This document shows positions 26,208 to 39,449 of a DNA stretch of 64,000 nt, piece by piece. Source of the stretch: Amycolatopsis sacchari (GTDB lineage Bacteria > Actinomycetota > Actinomycetes > Mycobacteriales > Pseudonocardiaceae); assembly GCF_900114035.1 (NCBI RefSeq), contig NZ_FORP01000008.1, forward strand, positions 186,001-250,000, written 5' to 3'. Positions within the stretch are counted from its first letter, which is position 1; every line of letters begins with the position of its first letter. The translations under genes were made by a program, and so were the position numbers. The notes beneath the pieces are model-generated. The model had not been told where the DNA came from. It ran no database searches and saw nothing but the letters and a program-made list of their open reading frames with translations.

Positions 26208-26737
26208 TCCCGCGCCCATTCCTCGGCACGAGCGTTCGCGGCGACGAGCCACGGCGCCTTCCCCTCGCGGTAACGGCCAGGACGGTGCCGGGAGCGGCGG
26301 GCGAGCCCTGCTTTCAGCTCCCCGTACGCCGCCGCCTCATCGGGATGGGCGAGGAGGTAGTCGCGCAGCAGGAGGCATCGGCGGACGTTCGGGTCGCTGG
26401 GGTCGCGGCGGCGGATCAGGTACGTAATACGGCCTGTATACAACTCGTAGTACCGACTCTCGCTGGTGAAACCGTGGATGTGCCGGTAGCCGGCGTCGAG
26501 CAGAGGGCCGGGATTCCACTGGCCGTCCGGGATGACGAGCTGGATGTCGATGATCGGCTTGGCCGCCAGCCCCGGCACGGCGGTGGAGCCGATGTGCTGG
26601 AGCTCGCCGGGCACGCCCGCCTGCGTCAGCCGGGCGGCCTCGGCCGCGAACAGCCGGGGCCAGTCGGCCGACGGGGCGGCGAACGGCACCCCGTGGACGC
26701 GGCTGCGCCTGGGCCGGTCACGGCGGAACCAGCGCAT
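26189..26737 (-). CDS. GrpB-family (UPF0157) nucleotidyltransferase-like protein
   Basis: A 182-residue GrpB/UPF0157 protein with the nucleotidyltransferase-fold pattern: LQHIGSTAVPGLAAKPIIDI (GS and D residues) and the later RDYLLAHPDEAAAYGELK motif. Biochemical function is unproven; members resemble aminoglycoside nucleotidyltransferases and KNTase folds. ATG 26737 has an excellent GGGAGG site. The tetR stop lies 11 bases upstream, suggesting one transcript. Confidence 0.85.
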   Translation of the reverse strand: MRWFRRDRPRRSRVHGVPFAAPSADWPRLFAAEAARLTQAGVPGELQHIGSTAVPGLAAKPIIDIQLVIPDGQWNPGPLLDAGYRHIHGFTSESRYYELYTGRITYLIRRRDPSDPNVRRCLLLRDYLLAHPDEAAAYGELKAGLARRSRHRPGRYREGKAPWLVAANARAEEWARETGWPG

Positions 26738-26748
26738 GGCCGCCTCCC

Positions 26749-27342
26749 TCAGAGCGCGTTGAGGCCCGTCACGATCACCTTCGTCAGGCGGGTGAGATAC
26801 ACGTTGTCCACCTGCTCCGTACTGCGGAGCAGGCGTAGCAGCAGCGGCGAGATCAGCACGTCGAGGCCGAGTTCGAGGTCGAGGTCGGCGGGAAGCTCGC
26901 CGCGGTCGATCGCGCGGGTCAGCACCGTGGCGGCGGCGGTGCGGCGCGGCCTGTCGACCACGTCGTGCAGTGCGGCGGCCAGCTCGGGGGTGCGGGTGGT
27001 CTCGACCAGGACGTCCAACGCGATCCGCCGCGTCCGCGGATCGGCCTGTTCGACGATCACGTCGAGGAACGCGCGCACGTCGCCTGCCAGTGAACCGGTG
27101 TCCGGCACCTCCGGCAGGTTCCGCAGTACCGCGGCCCCGACCAGGTCGATCAGCATCGCCTGTTTGGACGGCCATCGGCGGTATACCGCCGCCTTGCCGA
27201 CCCCGGCCCGGCGCGCGACCGCATCCATCGTCATGCGCGCGTAGCCGATCTCGGCGAGCTGGTCGAACATCGCGCGGGTGATGGCGGCCGTGACGGATTC
27301 CTGGAGGACCGCCGCCCCCGCCGGTTCCCGCGAGCTCGTCAT
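26749..27342 (-). CDS. TetR-family repressor
   Basis: About 197 residues: a helix-turn-helix in residues about 15-60 (MTMDAVARRAGVGKAAVYRRW) and a C-terminal TetR_C-type ligand domain (TLVETTRTPELAA-like region, then LISPLLLRLLRST). It is divergent from an AHL-lactonase-like gene, with two inverted repeats in the 107-base gap, so it probably represses that gene and itself. The start is ATG 27342; ATG 27357 is also possible. Confidence 0.9.
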   Translation of the reverse strand: MTSSREPAGAAVLQESVTAAITRAMFDQLAEIGYARMTMDAVARRAGVGKAAVYRRWPSKQAMLIDLVGAAVLRNLPEVPDTGSLAGDVRAFLDVIVEQADPRTRRIALDVLVETTRTPELAAALHDVVDRPRRTAAATVLTRAIDRGELPADLDLELGLDVLISPLLLRLLRSTEQVDNVYLTRLTKVIVTGLNAL

Positions 27343-27359
27343 GCACGAAGTATACACAC

Positions 27360-27384
27360 GACGGAACGGTTGCGTTCCATCGTC
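27360..27384. promoter_or_regulatory. TetR operator candidate 1
   Basis: GACGGAAC-GGTTGC-GTTCC-AT-CGTC: inverted GGAAC/GTTCC halves six bases apart with GACG/CGTC flanks, just upstream of the tetR start. It shares the half-site GGAAC with operator candidate 2, 50 bp away centre to centre. Confidence 0.6.
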
Positions 27385-27408
27385 GCCACGGCTAACTTCG
27401 GCAGTGGA

Positions 27409-27432
27409 CGTCGGAACAGTTCCGTTCCGACG
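27409..27432. promoter_or_regulatory. TetR operator candidate 2
   Basis: CGTCGGAAC (27409-27417), six bases AGTTCC, GTTCCGACG (27424-27432): a perfect 9-bp inverted repeat ending 17 bases before the lactonase-like start codon. Binding here should block that gene's transcription. Confidence 0.7.
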
Positions 27433-27449
27433 TGAACGAAGGAGCAGCC

Positions 27450-28415
27450 ATGAAGATCCACCCGCTCCGCATCGGCCGCACCAAGGTGCCGTTCGGCCAG
27501 TTCTACGGGGGCCTGCAGGGGTTTTCGCTCGGCGAGTTCGCCGCGGACAAGGACCACTTCCTCTGGGTGCCGATCCACGCCTACCTGCTCGACCACCCGA
27601 AGGCCGGGCCCGTGCTGGTCGACACCGGGATCAGCCCGGAGCAGGCCGCGCACGTCGACTACTACCGCGGTTCGATCATGGAGCACGCGATGGACGTCGA
27701 CGAGTACGAGCTGCCCGCCGACCAGACCATGCCGGCCCAGCTCGCGCGCCGGGGCTACCGGCCGGAGGACATCCGCGCCGTGATCATCACGCACTTCCAC
27801 GAGGACCACGTCGGCCCGCTGAACCTGTTCGCGCACGCCCCGGTGTACCTGGGCGCGGCCGAGTACGCCGCGCGGAACGACAAGGTGCTGGGCCTGGTGC
27901 CGCTGGCCTACCCGCCGTCGATCGCGGCGATCACCGACTGGCGGCCGATCGAGTTCACCGGCCCGGCCATCGGCGGCTTCGAAGGCTCGGCCGACCTGTT
28001 CGGCGACGGGAGCGTGCTCGCGTTGCCCACACCCGGCCACAGCCCCGGCAGCACCAGCGTGCTCGTGGACCACCGGTACCTGCTGACCGGGGACGCGATG
28101 TACACCATCCGGCACCTCGCCGTGGACCAGGTGCGAGCGTTCCAGACCGGCGGCGAGGCGCAGTACGTCGACTCGGTGCGGCGGATCCAGTGGCTCCGCC
28201 GCGAACTCCCCGAGCTGGTCATCCTCACCGCGCACGACCACACCGAGTACGGCACGCGGCTGATCGCCGGGCTCGTCGGCGGCGAACTGTCCGATGTGGA
28301 CTTGGCATGGGCGAAGTCCTACGAGCGGGCGACTTTCGACGAACTCGCCAACCTCAACCCGGCCCGGCTACCGCGGTTCGTCCCGTCCGGCGACGGTCTC
28401 GGACACGTGGCCTGA
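27450..28415 (+). CDS. Metallo-beta-lactamase-fold hydrolase, N-acyl homoserine lactonase-like
   Basis: A 321-residue MBL-fold enzyme with the binuclear-zinc motif THFHEDHVG (HxHxDH), then GHSPGSTSV (third metal His), LTGDAMYT (bridging Asp) and a C-terminal THE-like AHDHTEYG His. Overall spacing resembles AHL lactonases (AttM/AiiA family), which open the lactone ring of quorum signals. Gamma-butyrolactone or other lactones are alternatives in actinobacteria. GGAG lies 7 bases before ATG 27450. It is controlled, by inference, by the divergent TetR. Confidence 0.82.
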   Translation: MKIHPLRIGRTKVPFGQFYGGLQGFSLGEFAADKDHFLWVPIHAYLLDHPKAGPVLVDTGISPEQAAHVDYYRGSIMEHAMDVDEYELPADQTMPAQLARRGYRPEDIRAVIITHFHEDHVGPLNLFAHAPVYLGAAEYAARNDKVLGLVPLAYPPSIAAITDWRPIEFTGPAIGGFEGSADLFGDGSVLALPTPGHSPGSTSVLVDHRYLLTGDAMYTIRHLAVDQVRAFQTGGEAQYVDSVRRIQWLRRELPELVILTAHDHTEYGTRLIAGLVGGELSDVDLAWAKSYERATFDELANLNPARLPRFVPSGDGLGHVA

Positions 28416-28469
28416 GCCGGGAAAACCCGGCCTGAGCCGAAAACCCGGCCTCCCCGCGGAGAGGCCGGG
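28416..28469. terminator. Two hairpins between convergent genes
   Basis: GCCGGG-AAAA-CCCGGC (28416-28431) and CCCGGCCTC-8 bases-GAGGCCGGG (28444-28469) lie between the lactonase-like gene and leuA, which converge here. They probably terminate both transcripts. Confidence 0.65.
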
Positions 28470-28477
28470 CGCCGGAA

Positions 28478-30953
<2,476 letters not shown>

Positions 30954-30957
<4 letters not shown>

Positions 30958-31790
30958 AGCAGGGCCACGCTCAACTCGCGCAAGCGGGCGGGATCGGCGA
31001 CGACCTCGTACGCCGCGATCCGCCCGTCCTCGATCGTGCACACGAGGGCGATCTCCAGCCGCCCGCGGGGCGCCACGACGATCCCCGGTACCCCGTCGAG
31101 CAGGGCCGGTTCGGCGTAGCGGGCGCGCTCGCGCGACAGCAGCTTCGCCTCCTCGGCGACCTCGCGCGCGCCACGCAACTCGACCGGCGATCCCGGCGCC
31201 AGCAACGCGGGATCGGCCCGGCGCACGACGTCCGGGGCGAGCACCGCCAGCAACGCCGGGACGTCACCCGCACGGATGGCCGCGAGGAACCGCTCGATCA
31301 CCCGGTGTTGCCCGACCGACCCCGCCGGTGGTGCCTCACCGCGCACCTTGCGCCGGGCGCGGCTGCCGAGCTTCTTCGTCGCCTCCGCCGAGCGGCCCAG
31401 GATGGGCGCGATCTCCGCGAACGGCACGCCGAGCGCGTCGTGCAGCACGAACGCGACGCGTTCCGCCGGGGTCAGCGCGTCGAGGACCACGAGCAGCGCG
31501 CGGCCGACCGCGTCGGCCAGCTCCACCTCCGCGACCGGGTCCGGGCTCGTCCCGGCCTCGTCGTTCAGCGGCTCTTCGCGGCGGCTGCTGCGCGACCGCA
31601 GCAGGTCCAGGCAGATCCGCGCGACCACGGTGTTCAACCAGCCGCCGAGGTTCGCCACATCGGAGGTGTCCGCGCGGGAGTACCGCAGCCACGCCTCCTG
31701 CACGGCGTCGTCCGCCTCGGCGAGCGACCCCAGCATCCGGTACGCGACGCCTCGCAGCCGCTCGCGGTGCTCCTCGAACCCGTCGTCCAT
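30954..31790 (-). CDS. SigJ-like ECF RNA polymerase sigma factor with SnoaL-type C-terminal domain
   Basis: A 278-residue sigma factor: region 2 ([21 protein letters not shown]), region 4 ([29 protein letters not shown]), then a SnoaL/NTF2-like domain of about 110 residues ([21 protein letters not shown]) that in the SigJ/ECF41 group controls activity in place of an anti-sigma factor. No anti-sigma gene is adjacent, consistent with this. ATG 31790 follows AGGGGACAC. It is divergent from a flavin reductase gene 68 bases away, a likely target. Confidence 0.9.
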
Positions 31791-31858
31791 GTGTCCCCTC
31801 CGCTCGTCGTGCTCCGTCAGTGGGTTGACGGATGCCACCCGACCTGAAGGGACATCGG

Positions 31859-32371
31859 ATGACTGTGTTGCGTGTGGACTCGAGTGTCCGGCACGAGGGC
31901 TCGGTCAGCCGCGCGCTGACCGCGGAGCTGACCAGGGGGAAGCAGGTCGTGCACCGCGACCTCGCCACCATGCGGGGGCTCGCGGACGCCTGGCAGGACG
32001 CGGTTTCCGGCGGCTCGAAGGCGCTGAGCACGGAACTCGCCGACGAGGTGTTCGCCGCGGACGAGCTGGTGGTGGGCGCTCCGGTGTACGACTTCGGCAT
32101 CCCGGTCGCGCTCAAGGCATGGCTGGGGTTGCTGATCGTCGACCCGCGCCTGAACCCCAGCGGCGGGCTGGGCACCGCGCTCGCCGGGAAACCCGTGGCG
32201 CTGGCCGTGGTCAGCGGCTGGACCTACGAGCCGGACGGCCCGCTCGCGGGCTGGAACCACGCGGTGCCCTACCTGCGGCGGATCTTCGCCGACGTCTTCG
32301 GCGCCGACGTCACCCTGCACGTGCGGGAGGGCACGGTTCAGAAGGCGGCTTCGCCCCACGTGCCCGTGTAG
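31859..32371 (+). CDS. FMN-dependent NADH azoreductase / quinone reductase (flavodoxin fold)
   Basis: A 170-residue flavodoxin-like protein with the phosphate-loop region [18 protein letters not shown] and [19 protein letters not shown], as in AzoR/NQO-like NAD(P)H dehydrogenases, which reduce quinones or azo compounds by two electrons. ATG 31859 follows GAAGGGACATCGG. Its 3' end overlaps the convergent nitroreductase gene by 34 bases. It is divergent from the SigJ-like sigma gene. Confidence 0.85.
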   Translation: MTVLRVDSSVRHEGSVSRALTAELTRGKQVVHRDLATMRGLADAWQDAVSGGSKALSTELADEVFAADELVVGAPVYDFGIPVALKAWLGLLIVDPRLNPSGGLGTALAGKPVALAVVSGWTYEPDGPLAGWNHAVPYLRRIFADVFGADVTLHVREGTVQKAASPHVPV

Positions 32372-32949
32372 GCGAACTCGGCCAGCGGCAGCCGCTTTCG
32401 GGCCGCGCGCTCGCGCTCGACGTCACGCTCCTCGCCCAGCACCTCGGGGGCGGCCTGGTGCCCGACGGCGATCGCGACGCGCGGCACCGCTTCGGCGGGC
32501 ACGCCGAACTCCCGGCGCACCGCCTCGGCGTCGAAGCCCGCCATCTGGTGCGCGGCGAGCCCTTCGTGCACGGCCTGCAGCACCAGGTTCTGCGCCGCGA
32601 GGCCCAGCCCGAACTCGGCGTACGGGATCTCGCCCTTCTCGTTCCGCGTGACCATGACCGCGACGAGGAGGGCGCCGGCGCGGTGTGCCCAGGACTGGTT
32701 GCGGGGCGTCAGCGTGGCGAGGATCCGGCGGAACGTCTCGTCCCCGCGACGGCCGACGAGGAAGCGGGCCGGCTGGGTGTTCCCGAAGGACGGCGCCCAT
32801 CGGGCGGCTTCGAGCAGGGCCCGCAGCTGGTCCCAGCTCACCTCCGCGGCCTCGTCGAAGGCTCGCGGGCTCCACCGGTGGTGGATCGCCTCGGCGAGCG
32901 GGGCACTGGTCTCGGCTGGCTTTCGCATCAGCGCCCGATGCTGCCACAT
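32338..32949 (-). CDS. Nitroreductase-family FMN oxidoreductase
   Basis: A 203-residue NfsB/FRP-like protein: [12 protein letters not shown] (FMN-binding RxSxRxF), [17 protein letters not shown], the dimer-type core, and [21 protein letters not shown]. It reduces nitro compounds, quinones or flavins using NAD(P)H; the true substrate is unknown. ATG 32949 lies two bases after the upstream gene's stop, hinting at coupling; ATG 32928 is another possible start. It ends 34 bases inside the azoreductase gene. Confidence 0.88.
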   Translation of the reverse strand: MWQHRALMRKPAETSAPLAEAIHHRWSPRAFDEAAEVSWDQLRALLEAARWAPSFGNTQPARFLVGRRGDETFRRILATLTPRNQSWAHRAGALLVAVMVTRNEKGEIPYAEFGLGLAAQNLVLQAVHEGLAAHQMAGFDAEAVRREFGVPAEAVPRVAIAVGHQAAPEVLGEERDVERERAARKRLPLAEFAYTGTWGEAAF

Positions 32950-32951
32950 GA

Positions 32952-33161
32952 TCACCGGGGGCGCCGACCGCAGCGGTCGCACACCGCCTCGGGGTGCCAG
33001 GCGCGTGCCTGCGCCCGCAGCTCCTCCCGCAGCCGTCGGCGCGGCTTGGGCACCCCCTGCTCGTCCTCCCGTGGCGTGCCGAACACCCGCATCTCCGTCC
33101 GGCGTTCCCCGCACACCGGGCACCTCACTCGCCGGAAGACCCGGCGGGTCGCGAAGTTCAT
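32952..33161 (-). CDS. Small zinc-ribbon-like protein
   Basis: A 69-residue basic protein beginning [20 protein letters not shown] and ending with CDRCGRRPR, giving two CxxC pairs about 44 residues apart as in zinc ribbons. No catalytic domain is present. A strong ribosome-binding site (GGGGAGGGG) precedes ATG 33161, and its stop is two bases before the nitroreductase start, so the two probably form an operon. Function is not known. Confidence 0.65.
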   Translation of the reverse strand: MNFATRRVFRRVRCPVCGERRTEMRVFGTPREDEQGVPKPRRRLREELRAQARAWHPEAVCDRCGRRPR

Positions 33162-33365
33162 CGACCCCTCCCCGCCGGAGATTGTGCCCGCAAACGGCGG
33201 GACCGGCAGTATGAATTCCCGTCTCACGGACACGGCGGGAAAGCATCCGCGGTTCACGCGACAAAGTGCGCGAAACCACAGATTTCGTTCCCGTGGAATG
33301 AGGGTATTCCTCCTCCCGGGCCGGACCAGCGGAAATGCTCAGGCCGCCGCTTGTCACGCTCCGTG

Positions 33366-33422
33366 CCGGGAGTGGCCGGGGCCACACAACAGGGTGGCCG
33401 ACCGGGCCGCTCCCGGTAGGCT
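33366..33422 (+). promoter_or_regulatory. Palindrome and -10 element before ask
   Basis: CCGGGAG (33366-33372) and CTCCCGG (33410-33416) enclose a second GGCCAC/GTGGCC pair, and TAGGCT (33417-33422) follows directly as a likely -10. The nested palindrome therefore occupies the -35 region, suggesting an operator. The rest of the 295-base gap (33162-33365) shows nothing else clear. Confidence 0.45.
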
Positions 33423-33456
33423 GCTACGAAAAGCGCACCTAGGAGGTCCGAGAACA

Positions 33457-35756
<2,300 letters not shown>

Positions 35757-35866
35757 GGAAAGATCAGCTTTTCACCCTTTCGTGACCCCGGCAGCTACCG
35801 GTGATCGACTTCGCCCGCTTTTAGGGTGTGGCCAGTCTTTCCAAGGTGGATGCCGGGGAGCTGGTC

Positions 35867-38209
35867 GTGAGGCAAGTGATCGTCGCCGTGGTGGCGCTGC
35901 TCGTGGTGAGCGTCGCGCCCACGCTGGCGACCGCCGACACCACCGACGGGCCACTGACCGTGCGCGTGGTGCGGCCGGACCAGGGCGGCGCCGGGGTCGG
36001 CGGGATCCTCGTGGTCGCGACCGACCCCTCGGGCGCGAGCGCGAGCGGGACGACCGCACCCGACGGCACGGTGACGATCCCGACCGCGGCGCTGAGCGGC
36101 GGCCGTTACCGCGTCGACGCCTCGATCCCGCCCACGCTGACCGGGGTGCACCCGGTCGCGCGGTCCGCCGGTTTCGCCGCGCTGACCGAGTTCGTCGACG
36201 TCTCCGGCGGCAGGGCGGTGACACTGACGATGGCCGTCGGCGGTGGGACGGGCGACGTGGAACTGGGCGACCGGGTGTGGTTCGACACCGACGGCGACGG
36301 CGTGCAGGACGGTGACGAACCGCCGTTGCCCGGCGTCCGGGTGCAGCTCCTGCCCTGTGACGGCGGCGGGAACCCGCTGGCGGAGAAGACGACGGACGCC
36401 GCGGGGCACTACGTCTTCGGTTCGGCGGACGGCGTGCAGCCCAACACCTGCTACACGCTCCGCTTCGACTACTCCGGTGTGGACACCGCGGGACTTCCCG
36501 GCTCACCGGCGGTCGCCGGCCTGAGGTGGACCACCCCGCTGGCGAGCGTCACCCCCGACATCGATTCCAATGTGGACCCTTCGACCGGCACGGCCAGGGT
36601 GGCCGTCGGCGTGCCCGGTTCCGTCGACGACGGGGTCGACGCCGGGTTGATCGGCGGGCTCGACGAGGTCGGCGACCTGGTGTGGGCCGACGAGAACCGC
36701 AACGGCGTGCAGGATCCCGGCGAGCCGGGGGTCGCCGGCGTGCCGGTGTCGCTGCAGGACTCCGACGGCGCGCTCGTCGTCGCCACGACCACGGGGCCAC
36801 ACGGGCAGTACGCGTTCTCGCACCTGCCCGACGGCACGTACAAGGTCTGCTTCGACGTCGCGAAACTGCCCGCCCAGTACGCCGACTACCGGCTGACCCG
36901 GCTGCGCGCCGGCCCGCCGGGGCAGGACTCGGCCGCTGATCCGGCGGGCGGCTGCACGGGACCGGTCGAGTTGAACGCCGGGCACACCGAGGACCGCACA
37001 CTCGACGCCGGGCTCGCGCCGCCGGTCAACCGCATCGCCGCCCGCGTCTGGTCCGATCTCAACGGCAACGGCGTGCAGGATCCCGGTGAACCCGGCCTCG
37101 CCGGGGTGCCGGTGAAGTTGCGTGGCGACGACGGTGGTCAGCTGGCACTGACGACGACCGGTCCGGACGGGGGGTACGCGTTCGAGAACGTCGCGAACGG
37201 CTCGTACCAGGTTTGTCTGGACCTGGGCAACCTGCCGCCCGCCATCGCCGATTTCACCCCGACCCGCTCCGGCGGGGATTCCGCGGCCAACCCCGCGACC
37301 GGCTGCACCCGCACCGTGACCATCGGCCTGGGCAAGCGGGAGGACACCACGCTGAACGCGGGGCTCGGCGCGCCCGCGAACAGCCTGGGCGACCGCGTGT
37401 GGTTCGACAGCAACCGCAACGGCCTGCAGGACGAGGTGGAGCCCGGCATCGCGGGCGTGCCGGTGAAGCTGGTGCGGGCCGACGGTGCCGACGCCGGCGC
37501 CACCACGACGGGCGCGGACGGCGCATACTCGTTCACCGGGATCCCGGACGGTGCGTACCGGGTTTGCTTCGACCCCAAGACTTTCCCGCCCGCGTACGCC
37601 GGGGGCCAGTGGTCGAAGCCCCACGTCGGCGACGCGGGCAAGGACTCCGACGTCGACCTCTCGACTTCCTGCACCCAGGACGTCACGGTGGGCGTCGGGC
37701 ACCGGCAGGAGTCCACTGTGGACGCCGGGGTGGTGGCCGCGCGCAACCGCGTCGGCGACCGGATCTGGTACGACCTCAACGCCAACGGGGCGCCCGACCC
37801 CGGTGAGCCCGGCGCGGCGGGAGTCGCGGTGACGCTGAAGGACGCCGACGGCCGGGTGGTCGCGGCCACCCGCGCGGGGGCCGACGGCCGGTACCTCCTC
37901 GACGACCTGCCGGACGGCACGTTCCGGGTCTGCCTGGACCTCGCCACGCTGTCCCCGGAGTTCGCCGCGTTCCGGGTGCCGGGCGCGGCCGACGGCTGCC
38001 TGCCGCCGCTGGCCGTCGGGCCGAAACCGCGGGAGGACCTGTCGGTGAAGGTGGGCCTGGTGGCGGCACCGGCCGTCGCGCCCGCCGCACAGGAGTCCGG
38101 CTCCGGGGGCGGCGGCGGGTTCCCGGTCGGCTGGGTGTTGCTCACCGCCGGGATCGTGCTGGCCGGTGTGGTGTTCACCGTCCGGTGGTGGAAGGTCGTG
38201 GACCAGTAA
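35867..38209 (+). CDS. SdrD B-type repeat surface protein, membrane-anchored
   Basis: A 780-residue secreted protein. GTG 35867 has an ideal GGGGAG site and starts a signal peptide (MRQVIVAVVALLVVSVAP, cleavage near TLATA). After an N-terminal beta domain come five SdrD_B/Cna_B-like repeats, each opening with an acidic calcium-type loop (WFDTDGDGVQDGDEP, WADENRNGVQDPGEP, WSDLNGNGVQDPGEP, WFDSNRNGLQDEVEP, WYDLNANGAPDPGEP) about 115-150 residues apart. The C-terminus is a Gly linker, one membrane helix (VGWVLLTAGIVLAGVVFTV) and a short WWKVVDQ tail, with no LPXTG sorting motif. It is probably a rod-like surface protein; its partner is unknown. Confidence 0.87.
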   Translation: MRQVIVAVVALLVVSVAPTLATADTTDGPLTVRVVRPDQGGAGVGGILVVATDPSGASASGTTAPDGTVTIPTAALSGGRYRVDASIPPTLTGVHPVARSAGFAALTEFVDVSGGRAVTLTMAVGGGTGDVELGDRVWFDTDGDGVQDGDEPPLPGVRVQLLPCDGGGNPLAEKTTDAAGHYVFGSADGVQPNTCYTLRFDYSGVDTAGLPGSPAVAGLRWTTPLASVTPDIDSNVDPSTGTARVAVGVPGSVDDGVDAGLIGGLDEVGDLVWADENRNGVQDPGEPGVAGVPVSLQDSDGALVVATTTGPHGQYAFSHLPDGTYKVCFDVAKLPAQYADYRLTRLRAGPPGQDSAADPAGGCTGPVELNAGHTEDRTLDAGLAPPVNRIAARVWSDLNGNGVQDPGEPGLAGVPVKLRGDDGGQLALTTTGPDGGYAFENVANGSYQVCLDLGNLPPAIADFTPTRSGGDSAANPATGCTRTVTIGLGKREDTTLNAGLGAPANSLGDRVWFDSNRNGLQDEVEPGIAGVPVKLVRADGADAGATTTGADGAYSFTGIPDGAYRVCFDPKTFPPAYAGGQWSKPHVGDAGKDSDVDLSTSCTQDVTVGVGHRQESTVDAGVVAARNRVGDRIWYDLNANGAPDPGEPGAAGVAVTLKDADGRVVAATRAGADGRYLLDDLPDGTFRVCLDLATLSPEFAAFRVPGAADGCLPPLAVGPKPREDLSVKVGLVAAPAVAPAAQESGSGGGGGFPVGWVLLTAGIVLAGVVFTVRWWKVVDQ

Positions 38210-38218
38210 CCTGGCGGC

Positions 38219-39085
38219 ATGGCGGACTGGGACGTGTTGTCGGGGACCGGGTTGACCGCGCTGGCGGTCGCCGCGGCCAGGGCCGTGGAAAGCAGCCGTG
38301 CGGAGCCGTTGGTGGACGACCCGTACGCGGCGGCGTTCGTGGCGGCGGCCAACCCGCCCATCCCGATGCCGACGACGGCGGACCAGCTCCCGGGCGCGGA
38401 CCCGGTGTGGGAGCGGATGTCGCTGTTCATGGGCCTGCGGTCGCGGTTCTTCGACGAGTACCTCGTGGAGGCGGCGACGGCGGGTGTCCGGCAGGTGGTG
38501 CTGGTCGCCGCCGGGCTGGACAGCCGCGCGTTCCGGCTCGACTGGCCGCCCGAGACGAAGGTGTACGAGGTCGACCAGCCGCGCGTGCTCGAGTTCAAGG
38601 ACCGGGTGCTGGCGGAGCGGGGTGCGGCGGCCCGGTGCGAGCGGCACGCGGTCGGGGTGGACCTGCGCGAAGACTGGCCGAAAGCCTTGGCAGAGGCCGG
38701 TTTCGACGTCGAGCAGCCGACGGCGTGGCTCGTCGAGGGGCTGCTGCCGTACCTGCCCGAAGAGGCAGCTGCGGCGCTGCTGGACACGCTGTGCGCGCTC
38801 TCCGCGCCCGGAAGCACCGTCGGGGTCGAGTACCTCCATGACCCGGGAGCCGCCTTCACCGATCCCGCAGTGGGCGCCCTGTTGCGGGACAGCGGGTTCG
38901 ACTACGCCGCGCTGCTGCCCGAGCGGACGCTCGCCGATCCCGGTGAGCGGCTGTCGGCCGCGGGCTGGACGGTGAGCGTGATCGGCAGCGAGGAGCTGGC
39001 CGAGCGCTACGGACGCGTGATCCAGGAGGACGGACCGTCGATGTTCGGGGCGAACGGGCGGTACGTGACCGGCCGGCTCGGGTAG
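38219..39085 (+). CDS. SAM-dependent methyltransferase (TIGR00027 / PPM1-like family)
   Basis: A 288-residue putative O-methyltransferase of the type abundant in mycobacteria (Rv0145-like). Family marks are ARAVESSRAEPLVDDPYAAAF, RSRFFDEYL, VVLVAAGLDSRAFRL (SAM site) and WLVEGLLPYLPEEA. Substrates are unproven; the family resembles leucine carboxyl methyltransferases. TAACCT (38207-38212) plus six bases precede ATG 38219, suggesting a leaderless transcript starting inside the preceding stop region. Confidence 0.88.
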   Translation: MADWDVLSGTGLTALAVAAARAVESSRAEPLVDDPYAAAFVAAANPPIPMPTTADQLPGADPVWERMSLFMGLRSRFFDEYLVEAATAGVRQVVLVAAGLDSRAFRLDWPPETKVYEVDQPRVLEFKDRVLAERGAAARCERHAVGVDLREDWPKALAEAGFDVEQPTAWLVEGLLPYLPEEAAAALLDTLCALSAPGSTVGVEYLHDPGAAFTDPAVGALLRDSGFDYAALLPERTLADPGERLSAAGWTVSVIGSEELAERYGRVIQEDGPSMFGANGRYVTGRLG

Positions 39086-39094
39086 CTTGGCCGT

Positions 39095-39448
39095 ATGCGA
39101 CTCGTGCACGCGTTCGGCGTGGCCGCGCTCGGTCTGGTGCTGGCCGCCTGTGCCGGGGTGGGGGAGACGGTGGACAAGGCGGGGGTGTGCGCGGAGGCGC
39201 TCGGCCTGTCGAACCTGAACCCGAACCTCGACCCGGAGCAGCTCGCCGACCAGGCGCGGCAGAAGGCCACGCGGCTGCGGGAGCTGGCCGGGCAGGTGTC
39301 GGACCAGGACCTGAAGCAGAACCTGTTCACGCTCGCGGATTCCTACGTCGCGCTGGAGGAGCGCAAGGCCCGCGGTCTCGGTGACCTCAACGACTGGGTG
39401 CAGCGCAACGCGGACAACCTCTCGGCCTTGCGCGCGGCCTGCCTGTAG
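39095..39448 (+). CDS. Small alpha-helical lipoprotein
   Basis: A 117-residue protein: signal MRLVHAFGVAALGLVLAAC with lipobox LAAC (Cys19), then a predicted helical domain with heptad-like charge pattern (LADQARQKATRLRELAGQ). The remaining part has two more cysteines (AGVC near the front and AACL at the end), possibly a disulfide. No known family is recognised. TAGCTT (39083-39088) plus six bases precede ATG 39095, a leaderless arrangement. Confidence 0.75.
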   Translation: MRLVHAFGVAALGLVLAACAGVGETVDKAGVCAEALGLSNLNPNLDPEQLADQARQKATRLRELAGQVSDQDLKQNLFTLADSYVALEERKARGLGDLNDWVQRNADNLSALRAACL

Positions 39449-39449
39449 C

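Noticed and set aside
33162-33456. Lysine riboswitch before ask
   Set aside because: No conserved L-box sequence or five-way junction could be recognised; the palindrome there lies upstream of the likely -10, so is not transcribed.
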